A stretch of DNA of 64,000 nucleotides from Oricola cellulosilytica (GTDB lineage Bacteria; Pseudomonadota; Alphaproteobacteria; Rhizobiales; Rhizobiaceae). The number at the start of each line of letters is the position of its first letter. Positions within the stretch are counted from its first letter, which is position 1. The stretch lies in the NCBI RefSeq assembly GCF_019966575.1, contig NZ_JAINFK010000002.1:124001-188000 (forward strand). Direction: 5' to 3'. Below are positions 21,871 through 31,460 of the stretch, in pieces. The notes beneath the pieces were generated by a model. That model saw only the letters and a list, made by a program, of their open reading frames with translations. It was not told where the DNA came from and made no database searches. The position numbers were made by a program, and so were the translations under genes.

Positions 21871-22380
21871 TCAGAGCCGATAGAGAATCGTGTCGTTCCA
21901 GAATCGGTCGAGGCGCTGCATCGCTTTGTTCATAATCTGAAATTCATCGGCGCCGATGCCGCCGACTGCTTCGATCGACAGGATGTGTCTGTTGTAGAGT
22001 TCGCCCACGATCTCGGCGACCTCCCTGCCCTTTTCGGTTAGGCTGACACGAACCGAACGACGGTCCGACTTCGACTTCTTGTGATCGATAAAGCCCAGAT
22101 CGACCAACTTCTTCAGGTTGTAGGAGACGTTCGACCCAAGATAGTAACCGCGCGAGCGCAACTCGCCAGCGGTCAGAACGCTTTCGCCGATATTGAACAG
22201 GAGCAAAGCCTGCACCGCATTGATGTCGCTGCGGCCGGCACGGTCAAATTCGTCCTTGACCACGTCAAGAAGGCGGCGGTGCAGCCGTTCAACAAGTTGA
22301 AGCGATTCCAGATAAAGATCGCGTACCTCACTTGCCGACGGACTCGCGGGCATTGCGCCCACCATGCTGGTAGCATTCAT
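21871..22380 (-). CDS. ldtR: MarR-family regulator LdtR
   Basis: 169 residues with a MarR winged helix: DINAVQALLLFNIGESVLTA, GELRSRGYYLGSNVSYNLKK as recognition region, and DHKKSKSDRRSVRVSLTEKG as wing. The pattern and its position beside an L,D-transpeptidase match LdtR, described in Liberibacter asiaticus and Sinorhizobium as a regulator of the transpeptidase and of osmotic tolerance. The upstream 135 nt are markedly AT-rich and hold a palindrome at 22458. Confidence 0.9.
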   Translation of the reverse strand: MNATSMVGAMPASPSASEVRDLYLESLQLVERLHRRLLDVVKDEFDRAGRSDINAVQALLLFNIGESVLTAGELRSRGYYLGSNVSYNLKKLVDLGFIDHKKSKSDRRSVRVSLTEKGREVAEIVGELYNRHILSIEAVGGIGADEFQIMNKAMQRLDRFWNDTILYRL

Positions 22381-22457
22381 GATTAGATTGCCTCTCTGTT
22401 ATGTCGGCGATTGTTTTTTCTTTCGCCGTTGAGAGGCAACCTAGCCAATGCGAATAA

Positions 22458-22467
22458 AATTCGAATT
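22458..22467. promoter_or_regulatory. AT-rich palindrome upstream of ldtR, possible operator
   Basis: AATTCGAATT is a perfect 10-bp palindrome in the AT-rich stretch 22420-22500 before ldtR, where autoregulation would act. Its assignment to LdtR is inference only. Confidence 0.3.
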
Positions 22468-22515
22468 AAACACCATCGTTAATGTTTGATTACAGTGAAA
22501 TGCATTGGAACAGCG

Positions 22516-23004
22516 TTAATAATCGTTTATGCGCCGGCGCCAGCGCTGTACCACGATGATGATCAGGAACGCTGCGAGCACTGCCAGCGAAACGGCATGA
22601 CTGGCGACGAGCTGGGGCTTGGAGAGATACCGCTCGGCCCAGACGCCATACATCCCAATTTCGATGAACAGCGATGCGCCCCAGAGCACGATCCCCCAAG
22701 TGGTCAGCATCCACAGTCCCATCGCGGCACAGGGCAGAAGGACGGCCAGTACAACGGTGGGAACCTGCCAGTGCAGTTCCAAGAGATCGAACCTCGGCAG
22801 ATGGTCGTTGTCCACTCCGATCAATTGCGCCCAATAGGATAGCCCTGCAGCCATCGCGAAAGCGGCCATTACGCGGAGGAACCAGACAAAGGCTATCTGC
22901 ACCAGCGAGGGCCTGTCTTCCTTCATTTCCCCGCTGAGCGCTACCACGTGTCGATCCGATGCGTCCGGTCTAGAATTGGAGTCACAATTGGCCCTCTTGG
23001 CCAT
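22516..23004 (-). CDS. DUF6163-like four-helix membrane protein
   Basis: 162 residues. A charged N-terminus of about 30 residues is followed by four hydrophobic helices (VQIAFVWFLRVMAAFAMAAG, TVVLAVLLPCAAMGLWML, GIVLWGASLFIEIGMYG, VSLAVLAAFLIIIVVQRW). It resembles the conserved rhizobial membrane protein found between ldtR and hemB; the DUF number is from memory. No function is known. It is divergent from hemB with only 57 nt between the starts. Confidence 0.75.
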   Translation of the reverse strand: MAKRANCDSNSRPDASDRHVVALSGEMKEDRPSLVQIAFVWFLRVMAAFAMAAGLSYWAQLIGVDNDHLPRFDLLELHWQVPTVVLAVLLPCAAMGLWMLTTWGIVLWGASLFIEIGMYGVWAERYLSKPQLVASHAVSLAVLAAFLIIIVVQRWRRRINDY

Positions 23005-23061
23005 ACCGGAATTCCCGTGATAGGCAAACCCGTCAGACGCGATCCGGCTAACGGTGCGAGG

Positions 23062-24087
23062 ATGAACATGCGGCGCGATGTCGATGAAATAACGGGCGGA
23101 AAGCGGCTTCGGCGAATGCGAAAAGCCGAATGGTCGCGGCGTCTTGTTCGCGAGAACCTACTGTCGGCGAGTGATCTTATCTGGCCGGTCTTTCTGATGG
23201 AGGGCGACGATTCGGCGGAGGACATTGCCGCGATGCCGGGTGTCCGGCGGCTCACGGTCGACCGCGCCGTGGAGGCCACGCGCCGCGCTGCCGCGCTCGG
23301 TATTCCCGCTATTGCCACATTTCCGAACATTCCGATGGAGCGTCGCGACCGCACCGGAAGCCACAGTCTCGATGCCGACAATCTGATCAACCGCGCCACG
23401 CGCGCCATCAAGTCGGCGGTTCCCGAGATCGGCATCATCACCGACGCGGCCCTCGATCCGTTCACTGACCACGGTCATGACGGCGTGCTGCGGGAGGGCG
23501 TCATCGTGAATGACGAGTCTGTCGCGCTAATCACGGAGGCAGCCGTTGGCCAGGCTCGGGCCGGCGCAGACATCATCGCACCCTCCGACATGATGGACGG
23601 CCGGGTTGGCGCAATACGCGACGCGCTGGACGAGGCCGGATACGCCGATGTCGCAATCATGTCGTATGCAACCAAATTCGCGTCCGCCTATTACGGCCCC
23701 TATCGCGAGGCGATCGGCACTGCTGGCGTCCTGCAGGGCGACAAGAAGACCTACTACATCGATCCGGCGAACACCGAAGAGGCCCTGCGCGAGACCGAAG
23801 CCGATATCGCCGAGGGCGCGGACATGGTCATGGTCAAGCCCGGTTTGCCCTATCTCGACATTTGCTGGCGCGTGAGGGAGACCTTCCAGGTGCCCACCTT
23901 CGCCTATCAGGTCTCGGGTGAGTACGCGATGATCGAAGCTGCGGCCGCCAATGGCTGGATCGACGGCGAGCGTGTGATGATGGAAAGCCTGCTCGCCTTC
24001 AAGCGCGCCGGCTGCGACGGCATACTCACCTACTACGCCTTGCGGGCAGCCGAGGCGCTTCAGAACCGGGGTGCCGGCGGTTCTTGA
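23062..24087 (+). CDS. hemB: Delta-aminolevulinic acid dehydratase (porphobilinogen synthase)
   Basis: 341 residues from ATG 23062; the in-frame extension to 22948 is antisense to the DUF6163 gene. Schiff-base lysines are Lys205 (YATKFASAYYGP) and Lys259 (MVKPGLPYLD). It condenses two 5-aminolevulinates to porphobilinogen in haem synthesis. The metal-site segment (TDAALDPFTDHGHDGV) lacks the cysteines of zinc enzymes and fits the Mg-dependent alphaproteobacterial type. It heads the run hemB-RDD-bpt. Confidence 0.97.
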   Translation: MNMRRDVDEITGGKRLRRMRKAEWSRRLVRENLLSASDLIWPVFLMEGDDSAEDIAAMPGVRRLTVDRAVEATRRAAALGIPAIATFPNIPMERRDRTGSHSLDADNLINRATRAIKSAVPEIGIITDAALDPFTDHGHDGVLREGVIVNDESVALITEAAVGQARAGADIIAPSDMMDGRVGAIRDALDEAGYADVAIMSYATKFASAYYGPYREAIGTAGVLQGDKKTYYIDPANTEEALRETEADIAEGADMVMVKPGLPYLDICWRVRETFQVPTFAYQVSGEYAMIEAAAANGWIDGERVMMESLLAFKRAGCDGILTYYALRAAEALQNRGAGGS

Positions 24088-24137
24088 TATCGAACGTTCC
24101 GGCCCCCACCTCGGGGTAAGGAAAACGGAAGACACCA

Positions 24138-24614
24138 ATGAGCGATCCGCAGATTATGCATACCGCCGGGGAGCGCATGGCATCCCGGTTCGACGACTGG
24201 CGCCTGTTCGAGGGTGTACGGACCCGTAGAATCATCGCCTTCCTGATCGATTACGCGATGGTGATCCTGCTCATCTTGATCGCCGTTCCGCTGATTTTCG
24301 TACTCGGTTTCGCGACGTTCGGCGCAGCGTGGCTGCTCTACCTCATGCTCTCTCCCCTTGTCGCGCTCACCTATGTCGGCTGGACGATCGGGGGCCCCTC
24401 CCAGGCGACCATCGGCATGAGGCTGACGGGGGTTCGTCTCGAGCGCTACGACGGTCGGAAAATTGATTTCCTCACCGCCGTCGTGCACGCGGTTCTGTTC
24501 TGGGCATCGGCGGCAATCTTCCTCCCGCTGCTCCTCGCTCCGCTCGTCCTGGAGCACAAGCGCACCCTCCATGATCTGGCGCTGGGAACGGTCGTCGTAC
24601 GCTCTGGACGGTGA
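24138..24614 (+). CDS. RDD-family membrane protein
   Basis: 158 residues. The RDD core starts near residue 30 ([20 protein letters not shown]) with Arg and Asp in the expected helix, then two more helices and the closing [14 protein letters not shown]. Members are proposed to act in transport or membrane stress; the role of this one is unknown. GGAAG lies 9 nt before the ATG. It sits 50 nt after hemB and 67 nt before bpt on the same strand, a rhizobial arrangement. Confidence 0.9.
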   Translation: MSDPQIMHTAGERMASRFDDWRLFEGVRTRRIIAFLIDYAMVILLILIAVPLIFVLGFATFGAAWLLYLMLSPLVALTYVGWTIGGPSQATIGMRLTGVRLERYDGRKIDFLTAVVHAVLFWASAAIFLPLLLAPLVLEHKRTLHDLALGTVVVRSGR

Positions 24615-24681
24615 CCCCGGTCGGCGTATTGACCTTTTCGCGTTTCTCGCCAACTCTGGATGCGGACGCGAGATTGGTGGA

Positions 24682-25431
24682 ATGACTCAGCACTCACCGA
24701 AATCACCGCAATTCTTCCTGACGTCGCCGTCTCCCTGCCCCTATCTGGATGGGCAGTTCGAGCGGAAGGTCTTTACGCATCTGGTCGGCGACAAGGCCGC
24801 CGAGATGAACGATCTGCTAACCCAGGGCGGCTTCAGGCGGAGCCAGAACATCGCCTACCGGCCAGCGTGTGAGACGTGCAGGGCCTGCGTCTCGGTACGG
24901 ATCCTCGCCAACGAATTCATGCCCTCCAAGAACATGCGGCGCATCCAGAATCTCAACAGCGATATTATCGGTGTCGAACACACCGCCGAACCGACGAGCG
25001 AGCAGTATTCGCTGTTCCGACGCTACCTCGATTCGCGCCACCGCCAGGGCGGCATGTCGGAAATGACGGTGCTCGACTACGCCATGATGGTCGAGGACAC
25101 GCATGTACCGACGAGGATTGTAGAATACAGGCTGCGCGACCCGGACAGTTTTATTACGGGCGGCAGCACGGGGCCGTTGCAGGCCGTCGCGCTGTCCGAC
25201 AGGATGGCCGACGGTTTTTCCATGGTCTATTCGTTCTTCGACCCCGATCAGACACCGCGCTCACTCGGGACGTGGATGATTCTCGACCATATCGAGCGTG
25301 CACGCGCAGCCGGTCTTCCGCACGTATATCTCGGCTATTGGGTGGAGGGATCGCGGAAAATGGAATACAAGACGCGCTTTCGGCCGCAGGAGCATCTGCT
25401 CGCCGATGGCTGGGAACGGATCGACTCCTGA
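24682..25431 (+). CDS. bpt: Aspartate/glutamate leucyltransferase (Bpt)
   Basis: 249 residues from ATG 24682; the longer frame to 24463 overlaps the RDD gene. The N-terminal ATE domain has the Cys-rich [15 protein letters not shown] (about residues 57-71) and the C-terminal GNAT-like half has YVEG-type sequence ([20 protein letters not shown]). It transfers leucine from Leu-tRNA to N-terminal Asp or Glu, feeding proteins to ClpS/ClpAP under the N-end rule. Confidence 0.95.
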   Translation: MTQHSPKSPQFFLTSPSPCPYLDGQFERKVFTHLVGDKAAEMNDLLTQGGFRRSQNIAYRPACETCRACVSVRILANEFMPSKNMRRIQNLNSDIIGVEHTAEPTSEQYSLFRRYLDSRHRQGGMSEMTVLDYAMMVEDTHVPTRIVEYRLRDPDSFITGGSTGPLQAVALSDRMADGFSMVYSFFDPDQTPRSLGTWMILDHIERARAAGLPHVYLGYWVEGSRKMEYKTRFRPQEHLLADGWERIDS

Positions 25432-25452
25432 TCAGGCACGCGCGTACGATCC

Positions 25453-26391
25453 ATGACACCACACCAAAAAGGTCTGGCGCTGACCGGCTTCGGCGCCATG
25501 GTTCTGACTTTCGACATTCCCGTCCTTCGACTTGCCGGGGGTGACCTCTGGCCGGTGCAGTTCGTGCGGTCGGGTCTCGGCCTGGGCGTCGCTCTTCTCG
25601 CCTGGGGCGTTCTGGCACTGGCCAGGAGGCGCTCTGCCCTGATCCCCGGCCGGGTCGGCGTGGCAACCGCTGGGCTTTACGGCCTGTCGGCGATCGCCTT
25701 CGTCAACGCCGTGTTTCACACGGCCGCGGCAAACGTCGTTTTCATCCTCTCCTTCAACATAGCCTTTGCGGCCATGCTGGGTTGGCTCGTGCTGGGCGAA
25801 CGGCCCGCGCGGGCGACGCTGGTGACCATGGCGATCATGATCGGTGCGGTCGCGCTCATCGTCGGTGACAGCATGCGCACTGGAAACCTGTTTGGAGATA
25901 TTTCCGCCCTTTTTGCCGCCTTCCTGATCGCGGCGGCCATCACCCTCACCCGGGCCAGCGGCCGGGACATGGGATTTGCGCCGATGGTGGGCGGAATCCT
26001 GCCGGTCGTCCTTGCATCCGCGGTCATGCTCGGCGGCGGACCCGGGGCGGAGACGATCGAGGCGCCATGGTGGCTGATTCTCAATGGCGCCGTGCTGATA
26101 CCGTTGTCATTCTGGTGCCTTGCAACGGGACCCAAATACATTACCGGATCGGAGGTCGCGATGTTCTTTCTTCTCGAGACGGTGCTCGCGCCGGTGTGGG
26201 TCTGGATGATTTTCGGCGAGGTCCCCACCACGCCCGCACTGATCGGCGGCGTAATTCTGATCGCGGCACTTGTCGGGCACACGCTGTGGCAATTGCGGCG
26301 CGAACGCCGCCGGACGCTGGTCAGAAAGCGGTCAGTTGCGCAAGGTCGTGAACCGGCCGCGGACGTAGCCAAGCGGCGCCTTGCCGTTTGA
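25453..26391 (+). CDS. EamA/DMT-family permease
   Basis: 312 residues with ten helices in two EamA repeats (residues about 5-135 and 150-285). Examples are FNIAFAAMLGWLVLGERPAR at the end of the first repeat and FFLLETVLAPVWVWMIFGEV in the second. Drug/metabolite exporters of this type move amino acids or small metabolites; the substrate is not evident. Its last 60 nt overlap the flavin reductase gene convergently. Confidence 0.9.
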   Translation: MTPHQKGLALTGFGAMVLTFDIPVLRLAGGDLWPVQFVRSGLGLGVALLAWGVLALARRRSALIPGRVGVATAGLYGLSAIAFVNAVFHTAAANVVFILSFNIAFAAMLGWLVLGERPARATLVTMAIMIGAVALIVGDSMRTGNLFGDISALFAAFLIAAAITLTRASGRDMGFAPMVGGILPVVLASAVMLGGGPGAETIEAPWWLILNGAVLIPLSFWCLATGPKYITGSEVAMFFLLETVLAPVWVWMIFGEVPTTPALIGGVILIAALVGHTLWQLRRERRRTLVRKRSVAQGREPAADVAKRRLAV

Positions 26392-26835
26392 GGAAAACCC
26401 GAGGATTCTCCCGATAAGGACATCATGGTCGCCGGCCTCGACCACGGTCTCCAGCGCGCAGTCGAACCATGCCACCGCGCCGTCCAGAATCAACCGTCCC
26501 GAGGACAGCCGCCTGACCGGGACCTCGGCGAAGCGCTCGGCCAGCGTTCCACGCGCAAATTTTGTGGCAAGCAAGCTCTGCCGCTCGGCGAGAACACTGA
26601 CGGTGTAGCCCTCACCCTCAGTGAAGGCCGTGTGGCTATGCGAGGCGCGGCGGACGCTCCACAGGACCATCGCCGGATCAAGCGAGACGGTGTTGAACGA
26701 GTTGCAGGTCATGGCATGATCAACGCCCTCGTGGCGGGTCGTCACCACTGTTACGCCGGTTGCGAAGCAGCCCATCGCCTCTTTGAGCGCGCTATGGTTC
26801 AGCGCTTCGATATTCAAATTGGCTTCGGCGTTCAT
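26332..26835 (-). CDS. Flavin reductase (RutF/HpaC-like, monooxygenase small component)
   Basis: 167 residues from ATG 26835 (MNAEANLNIEAL). Flavin_reduct fold: MGCFATGVTVVTTRHEGVD, then MTCNSFNTVSLDPAMVLWSV and the FDCALETVVEAGDHDVLIGR strand holding GDH. It would reduce FMN or FAD with NAD(P)H and pass it to the LLM monooxygenase encoded two genes upstream on the same strand. It lies 14 nt after the aldo/keto reductase gene. Its 3' end overlaps the convergent permease. Confidence 0.92.
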   Translation of the reverse strand: MNAEANLNIEALNHSALKEAMGCFATGVTVVTTRHEGVDHAMTCNSFNTVSLDPAMVLWSVRRASHSHTAFTEGEGYTVSVLAERQSLLATKFARGTLAERFAEVPVRRLSSGRLILDGAVAWFDCALETVVEAGDHDVLIGRILGFSSNGKAPLGYVRGRFTTLRN

Positions 26836-26849
26836 GATATGCGTTCTCC

Positions 26850-27761
26850 TCAAGGAACTTCCTTGCCTTCCGCGAGAGTCCACAACTCGAACCATGTCTC
26901 GCGGTCGATATCGACTTTCAGGCAATCAGACAATCTCTCGATGCGGTTCGGATTGTTCGTGCCGACGACCGGCATGATGTTGGCCGGATGCGTCATGATC
27001 CACGCCAGAGCGACGGCATCGGCGCCGACACCGTGTTCGCGACCAAGCTCGTCCAGCCTCGGCGCGAGCCGCGCCGCAGCCGCATTCTCCCGGTCGAACA
27101 ACGCACCACCAGCCAACGGGGACCACGCCATCGGTGACATGCCCCTCAACTGAATTTGCGACAATTGCCCGTTGGTGAAAGACGACCGTTCCAGAAGGCT
27201 GATCTCGATCTGGTTGGCCAAAAGCGGTTGTTTCATTGAGGCCTGCAACAAATCGACATCCCAGGGCATGAAGTTGGAGACGCCGACACCGCGCACCAGC
27301 CCGTCATCCACCAGCGCGTCGAGCGCCGCGCCCGTTTCCTCGGAATCCATCAACGGATCGGGGCGATGGATCAGCATAAGGTCGATTACCTCGACGCCGA
27401 TGCGCTTGAGCGCCGTTTCGGCCGAGGCGCGAATATGGGCCGCCGAGGTGTCGTAATACTTCACGCGGCGGTCGGGATACGTCTCGGACATCAGCATGAT
27501 GTCGCATTTGGTGATCACTTGGATGCGGCTCTTCAGATCGTGGCGAAGCGCTAGAGCTTCGCCGAATAGACGCTCGCAGGCGTAACCGCCATAAATGTCG
27601 GCGTGGTCGAAGGTGGTGATCCCCTGATCGAGACACGCCTCGACCTTGCGCTGGATATGCCTGGGCGACGTGTCGGCATCGTCACCAAGCCGCCAGACTC
27701 CGTAGATCAGGCGGGAAAAGGCCGGCAGATTGGCGTCGACGACCAGTTTCGGAACAGTCAT
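26850..27761 (-). CDS. Aldo/keto reductase
   Basis: 303 residues from ATG 27761, whose A is shared with the stop of the upstream monooxygenase gene (TGATG). AKR tetrad visible: Asp52, Tyr57 (FDHADIYGG), Lys85 (VITKCDI), His132 (LMLIHRPDP). It looks like the YdhF-type oxidoreductases (GVGVSNFMPWD, NQIEISLLER). In this cluster it probably reduces the carbonyl product released by the monooxygenase; this is inference from coupling. Confidence 0.93.
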   Translation of the reverse strand: MTVPKLVVDANLPAFSRLIYGVWRLGDDADTSPRHIQRKVEACLDQGITTFDHADIYGGYACERLFGEALALRHDLKSRIQVITKCDIMLMSETYPDRRVKYYDTSAAHIRASAETALKRIGVEVIDLMLIHRPDPLMDSEETGAALDALVDDGLVRGVGVSNFMPWDVDLLQASMKQPLLANQIEISLLERSSFTNGQLSQIQLRGMSPMAWSPLAGGALFDRENAAAARLAPRLDELGREHGVGADAVALAWIMTHPANIMPVVGTNNPNRIERLSDCLKVDIDRETWFELWTLAEGKEVP

Positions 27762-28918
27762 CACCGGCGCGCTCCCACGCCGAGCGGCGTTGCCGGCGTT
27801 TCGGCCGGCACCCGGCCATAAATTTCCGGCATCGAGCATGTCTTCAACTGCGGGAGCACCTTCGTCCCGAAAATCTCGCACTCGTCCTTGTGGGGATAGC
27901 CGGAGAAAATGAAGGCACGAATGCCCATCTCGCGATAGCGCTCGATCTTGGACAAGACCTGATCCACGGACCCGACCAGTGCCGCGCCGCATCCCGAACG
28001 CGCCCGGCCGACACCGGTCCACAAATTCGGTTCGACATACCCGCCATCATCGGCTTTCTCGCGGTTCGCGGCCTGCAGCGAAACGCCCAACGTCTTTGCG
28101 TCGAGAGCGCGGCCACGAATTTCCGACCCTTTCTCGTCCTCCAGCCGGGAGACGAGTTCGTCGGCATATTCGCGCGCTTCCGCCTCCGTGTCGCGGACGA
28201 TCATGTGAACCCTCAGACCGTAATCGATCACACGACCGTGGGCTTCCGCTCTTTCGTTCACCGTCTTCATCCGTTCGGCGATCAGGTCCTCCGGTTCGGG
28301 CCACATCAGGTAAACGTCGCAGAAGCGACCGCACAATTCCACCGCGTCGGGCGAATAGCCGCCAAAATACAGAAGTGGCCCGCCATTTTGCTGATATGGC
28401 TTGACCGGATCGGTCGACAACCCTCTGAGCTGGTAGATGTCCCCTTCAAAGTTGATCTCCTCGCGCGTCCATGCCTGGCGAAGGATCTGCACGACTTCTG
28501 CGGACCGCTTGTAGCGATACTCGCTCGTCGCGTCCTCGCCCGGAAAATTCGACGAAATGACATTTAGCGTGAGGCGGCCCTTCATCATATGGTCGACCGT
28601 CGCGACGGCGCGCGCCAGCATCGCTGGATGGATCTCGCCGCAACGGATCGCGGCCAGCAGATTGATCTGTTCCGTCAGCGGCGCCATTGCCGATACGAAA
28701 CTCCAGGTATCCTGTCCGACCTGATAGGAGGACGGGCAGAGCATGTTGCGGAATCCCAGCCGGTCGGCGGTCTTGACGATGTCGCTTGTGTGCTCGAACG
28801 ACGACCGTAGATCGCCTTCCGGTACGCCAAGATGGCGGTAGTCGTCGGAACAGATCGGCGCGAACCACGCCACTTCCGCCGCATCAAGATCTGCGCTGTT
28901 GACCGGAACCACGGTCAT
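27761..28918 (-). CDS. LLM-class FMNH2-dependent monooxygenase (SsuD-like)
   Basis: 385 residues with a luciferase-like TIM barrel across the protein. Landmarks typical of the SsuD branch are [50 protein letters not shown] and [18 protein letters not shown]. Such enzymes use reduced flavin and O2 to cleave C-S bonds of alkanesulfonates or to oxidise other substrates; the actual substrate is not evident. It is the first gene of an LLM-AKR-flavin reductase operon, divergent from a GntR regulator, with an FNR-type box between them. Confidence 0.92.
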   Translation of the reverse strand: MTVVPVNSADLDAAEVAWFAPICSDDYRHLGVPEGDLRSSFEHTSDIVKTADRLGFRNMLCPSSYQVGQDTWSFVSAMAPLTEQINLLAAIRCGEIHPAMLARAVATVDHMMKGRLTLNVISSNFPGEDATSEYRYKRSAEVVQILRQAWTREEINFEGDIYQLRGLSTDPVKPYQQNGGPLLYFGGYSPDAVELCGRFCDVYLMWPEPEDLIAERMKTVNERAEAHGRVIDYGLRVHMIVRDTEAEAREYADELVSRLEDEKGSEIRGRALDAKTLGVSLQAANREKADDGGYVEPNLWTGVGRARSGCGAALVGSVDQVLSKIERYREMGIRAFIFSGYPHKDECEIFGTKVLPQLKTCSMPEIYGRVPAETPATPLGVGARR

Positions 28919-28993
28919 GATCGGACTCTCCTGCCAGGTTGGGCGTTGGCCGGCGTATTCGCCGCCTCGCCTCCATGCGAAATAGCATCCGCA

Positions 28994-29007
28994 TTGATGT
29001 ATATCAA
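28994..29007. promoter_or_regulatory. Perfect FNR/FixK-type box in divergent promoter
   Basis: TTGATGTATATCAA matches the TTGAT-N4-ATCAA consensus exactly, and the palindrome extends one base each side. On the plus strand TACAAT at 29030-29035 is a good -10, which puts the box centre at about -41.5 from a start near 29042. That is the class II activator position for the GntR gene. The same palindrome could instead be an operator of the GntR protein itself. Confidence 0.6.
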
Positions 29008-29077
29008 TAGTGAATGAATTTCTTCGGATTACAATGAAATTTACGTTTTGCTAGGTTGGCGCAACGGATTCGAACGA

Positions 29078-29809
29078 GTGCCCGATTTGGACGTCAAGGC
29101 GGAACCAGTACAGGGCGGACTGCCGCTCTACCTGCAGATCACGGAAATGATCAGCCGTGAGATATCGGCTGGCATCTGGCCGGACGGTTCACGCCTGCCG
29201 ACCGAGGCGGAACTGTCGAAAAAGCTCGGTGTCGCGATCGGCACGTTGAGAAAGGCGCTGGCGCTGCTAGAGGAGCGCGGACTGTTGGAGCGCATCCAAG
29301 GGTCCGGTACCTATGTTCGGCGCAAGGCGAAGACCGGCGCGATCTACGAGTTCCTGCATTTGGAACTGAAACATGGCGGCGGTCTGCCGACCGCGCGGAT
29401 ACTTTCGCTCGACCTTTGCCCCAATCCGGATTTCCTGCCGCGCTTCGGTGACGGCGCGTCGGACAAGGCGTGGCGGGTGCGCAGGCTGCGCCGACTCGAC
29501 GGCGTACCTGCGGCGCTCGAGGAAATATGGTTCGACGGCCGTCATGCCGCCTCACTCGCCGTCGACGACATGCCGGAATCGATGCACCTCTTCTACCGAG
29601 AGAAGCTGTCCTTCTGGGTTGCACGGGTCGAAGACAAGGTGTCTGTCGCCCCCTGCCCCGCCTTCGCGCCCGCCGGCGGACATTTCAATCCCGGAGAAGC
29701 GCTCGGCTACGTCGAGCGGGTCTCTTGGGGCAATTCTGGCACCGTCGAGGAATTCTCGCGCAACTGGTTCGACCCGGAAACGGTGTGCTACGCGGCCCGG
29801 TGGGTTTAG
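29078..29809 (+). CDS. GntR-family regulator (HutC-like, UTRA domain)
   Basis: 243 residues from GTG 29078; TTG 29048 is upstream but only about 6 nt after the likely transcription start, so GTG is preferred. Winged helix in residues about 20-90 (LYLQITEMISREISAGIWP, LPTEAELSKKLGVAIGTLRK, LLERIQGSGTYV). The C-terminal ligand domain looks like UTRA (KAWRVRRLRRLDGVPAALEE, ...VEEFSRNWF). It most likely controls the divergent monooxygenase operon. Its last 4 nt overlap the convergent amidotransferase gene. Confidence 0.88.
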   Translation: MPDLDVKAEPVQGGLPLYLQITEMISREISAGIWPDGSRLPTEAELSKKLGVAIGTLRKALALLEERGLLERIQGSGTYVRRKAKTGAIYEFLHLELKHGGGLPTARILSLDLCPNPDFLPRFGDGASDKAWRVRRLRRLDGVPAALEEIWFDGRHAASLAVDDMPESMHLFYREKLSFWVARVEDKVSVAPCPAFAPAGGHFNPGEALGYVERVSWGNSGTVEEFSRNWFDPETVCYAARWV

Positions 29810-30504
29810 TTACCCGCTCCGAACCACCTATCCAAAAACCCCATATACCAGGCCTTCAGGGCCTGATCATACTCGTCAAAACCGGCGTCCTGTTCCTCTA
29901 TCGAATGCGTGCCCAGCCTGCCGATTGAGTCGGCGAACTCTGTCTGCCACTGATCGAGAATCTTTCGGGTCACTTCCGGGTGGAATTGCAAGGCGATCGT
30001 CGTCTCGCCTGCTTGGAACGCCTGGTTTGCGAAGAGTTCGCCATGGGCGAGTGCCGTCACGCCGGAGGGCATGTCCCAGCCTTGGCTATTGCCGGCGAGG
30101 ACCTTCATCCCGTCCGGAATATACCGCCGTCCCTCGTCCGTCGGCGCGACATTGTAATATCCCATCGCCATCGCGCCGTCGGGATGGTTTCCAACGCGCG
30201 CGCCCAGCACGTGGGCAATCATCTGCGAGCCAAGACAGACGCCGACCAACGGCACGTTTTTCGCCATCGCGGCTTCGGCAAAGCGCATCTCGTCAACTAG
30301 GTACGGCGCCTCATCCAGCGCCGTGACATATTGCGGGCCGCCCATCAGCATGACGCCGGTCTCCTCGCCCGTCAGTTCGGGAAGGATCGCGCCTCGCCAA
30401 GGTTCCACCACTCGTACATCATACCCGCGCGCAGCCAGGTGCTGCCGGCCGAAATCCGGCTCGGCTACCGCCCAGTGTTCGATCACAATTATGGAGTTGT
30501 TCAA
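29806..30504 (-). CDS. Class I glutamine amidotransferase-like protein
   Basis: 232 residues, GATase_1 fold. Nucleophile Cys90 in PLVGVCLGSQM; His175 and Glu177 in LQFHPEVTRK complete the triad. There is no synthetase partner domain or adjacent synthetase gene, so this is a free-standing member, like gamma-glutamyl-gamma-aminobutyrate hydrolases or GMP-synthase-like proteins. The substrate is open. The start overlaps the stop of the GH25 gene by 4 nt, so the two may be read together. Confidence 0.88.
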   Translation of the reverse strand: MNNSIIVIEHWAVAEPDFGRQHLAARGYDVRVVEPWRGAILPELTGEETGVMLMGGPQYVTALDEAPYLVDEMRFAEAAMAKNVPLVGVCLGSQMIAHVLGARVGNHPDGAMAMGYYNVAPTDEGRRYIPDGMKVLAGNSQGWDMPSGVTALAHGELFANQAFQAGETTIALQFHPEVTRKILDQWQTEFADSIGRLGTHSIEEQDAGFDEYDQALKAWYMGFLDRWFGAGN

Positions 30505-31460
30505 AGCTTCCGCCGGGTCAGCCAGTCGTTCCAGCCTTGCTCCGTACCATTGAACACGTTCAGGTCAATCTGTCCCGAAACGCCTTTAGACAACCCCGTG
30601 CCGGAATATTGCCAGAAGGCCCAGTCACGGTCGGGATAGACTTGGCTCGGATGGGCGGCAACCGAGCGCAGCCAGAAGGAATAATCTGTGAACCGGCCGC
30701 GCAGATTGTCCTTGTAGAAGTCGGGGGCTGTGTAGATGATCGGGCGCTGGCCGTAATGGGCCTCCAGCCTGTCGAGGAAGACCTGCATCTTCTTCAGAAC
30801 CACGTCACGCGATGGGCGTTTCTTGCAGTTGCGCGAATAGGCGTTCCACTCGACGTCGAGCACCGGCGGCAGCGCACCCTTTTCCTTTGGCACGTTGCGG
30901 ATGAACCAATCCGCCTGCTCGCTTGCCGGCCGGCACCAGTAGAAGAAGTGATAGGCGCCGCGCGGAATGCCGGCCTTTGCCGCCTCTTCCCAGTTGCGGC
31001 GAAACGCCGGATCCTTGTGATCGCCGCCGTCCGTCGCCTTGATATAGGCGAAGTTCGCCCCCTGCTTGCGCAACGTCTCCCAATCGATGTCGCCCTGCCA
31101 GCGCGAGACATCGACGCCATGAACCTGAAACGGATAGGGATCCGCGCCCCGAAACTTCACCGGCTTGGCCTCGCCGAAGCGCGGGGAAAAAACGTCAACA
31201 CCCTTGCCACGCGGCCCCAGTACAGCCCGCGATGGCGGCGTGAATGCCACTTGTGTGATGTCAGACCGGACGTGGCGCGCCGCGTCAGGCGTACTACCAG
31301 CCAAGGCTGTCACCCCACCCGAACCGACGTCGGCCGCCGGGCGGGGTCCGATGGAACTTGTTATTTCAGTGGACGGTTGGAGGCTTAACACATCATCGGT
31401 GGAGGAGGCTGTACAGCCACTAAGCGCCACGGCAAACATGGCATATCTGACAAATCGCAT
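30501..31460 (-). CDS. GH25 lysozyme lipoprotein, copy 1
   Basis: 319 residues. Short lipoprotein signal (VALSGC, Cys16), then about 95 residues of low-complexity linker, then a GH25 barrel from about residue 112 (VHGVDVSRWQGDIDWETLRK, FAYIKATDGGD, RGAYHFFYWC, PPVLDVEWN, PIIYTAPDFY, WAFWQYSGTG). Asp and Glu of the family (GVDVS, DVEW) are present. It cleaves murein between MurNAc and GlcNAc. A close paralogue with a shorter linker lies at 61509; the two share roughly half of their residues across the barrel. Confidence 0.93.
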   Translation of the reverse strand: MRFVRYAMFAVALSGCTASSTDDVLSLQPSTEITSSIGPRPAADVGSGGVTALAGSTPDAARHVRSDITQVAFTPPSRAVLGPRGKGVDVFSPRFGEAKPVKFRGADPYPFQVHGVDVSRWQGDIDWETLRKQGANFAYIKATDGGDHKDPAFRRNWEEAAKAGIPRGAYHFFYWCRPASEQADWFIRNVPKEKGALPPVLDVEWNAYSRNCKKRPSRDVVLKKMQVFLDRLEAHYGQRPIIYTAPDFYKDNLRGRFTDYSFWLRSVAAHPSQVYPDRDWAFWQYSGTGLSKGVSGQIDLNVFNGTEQGWNDWLTRRKL

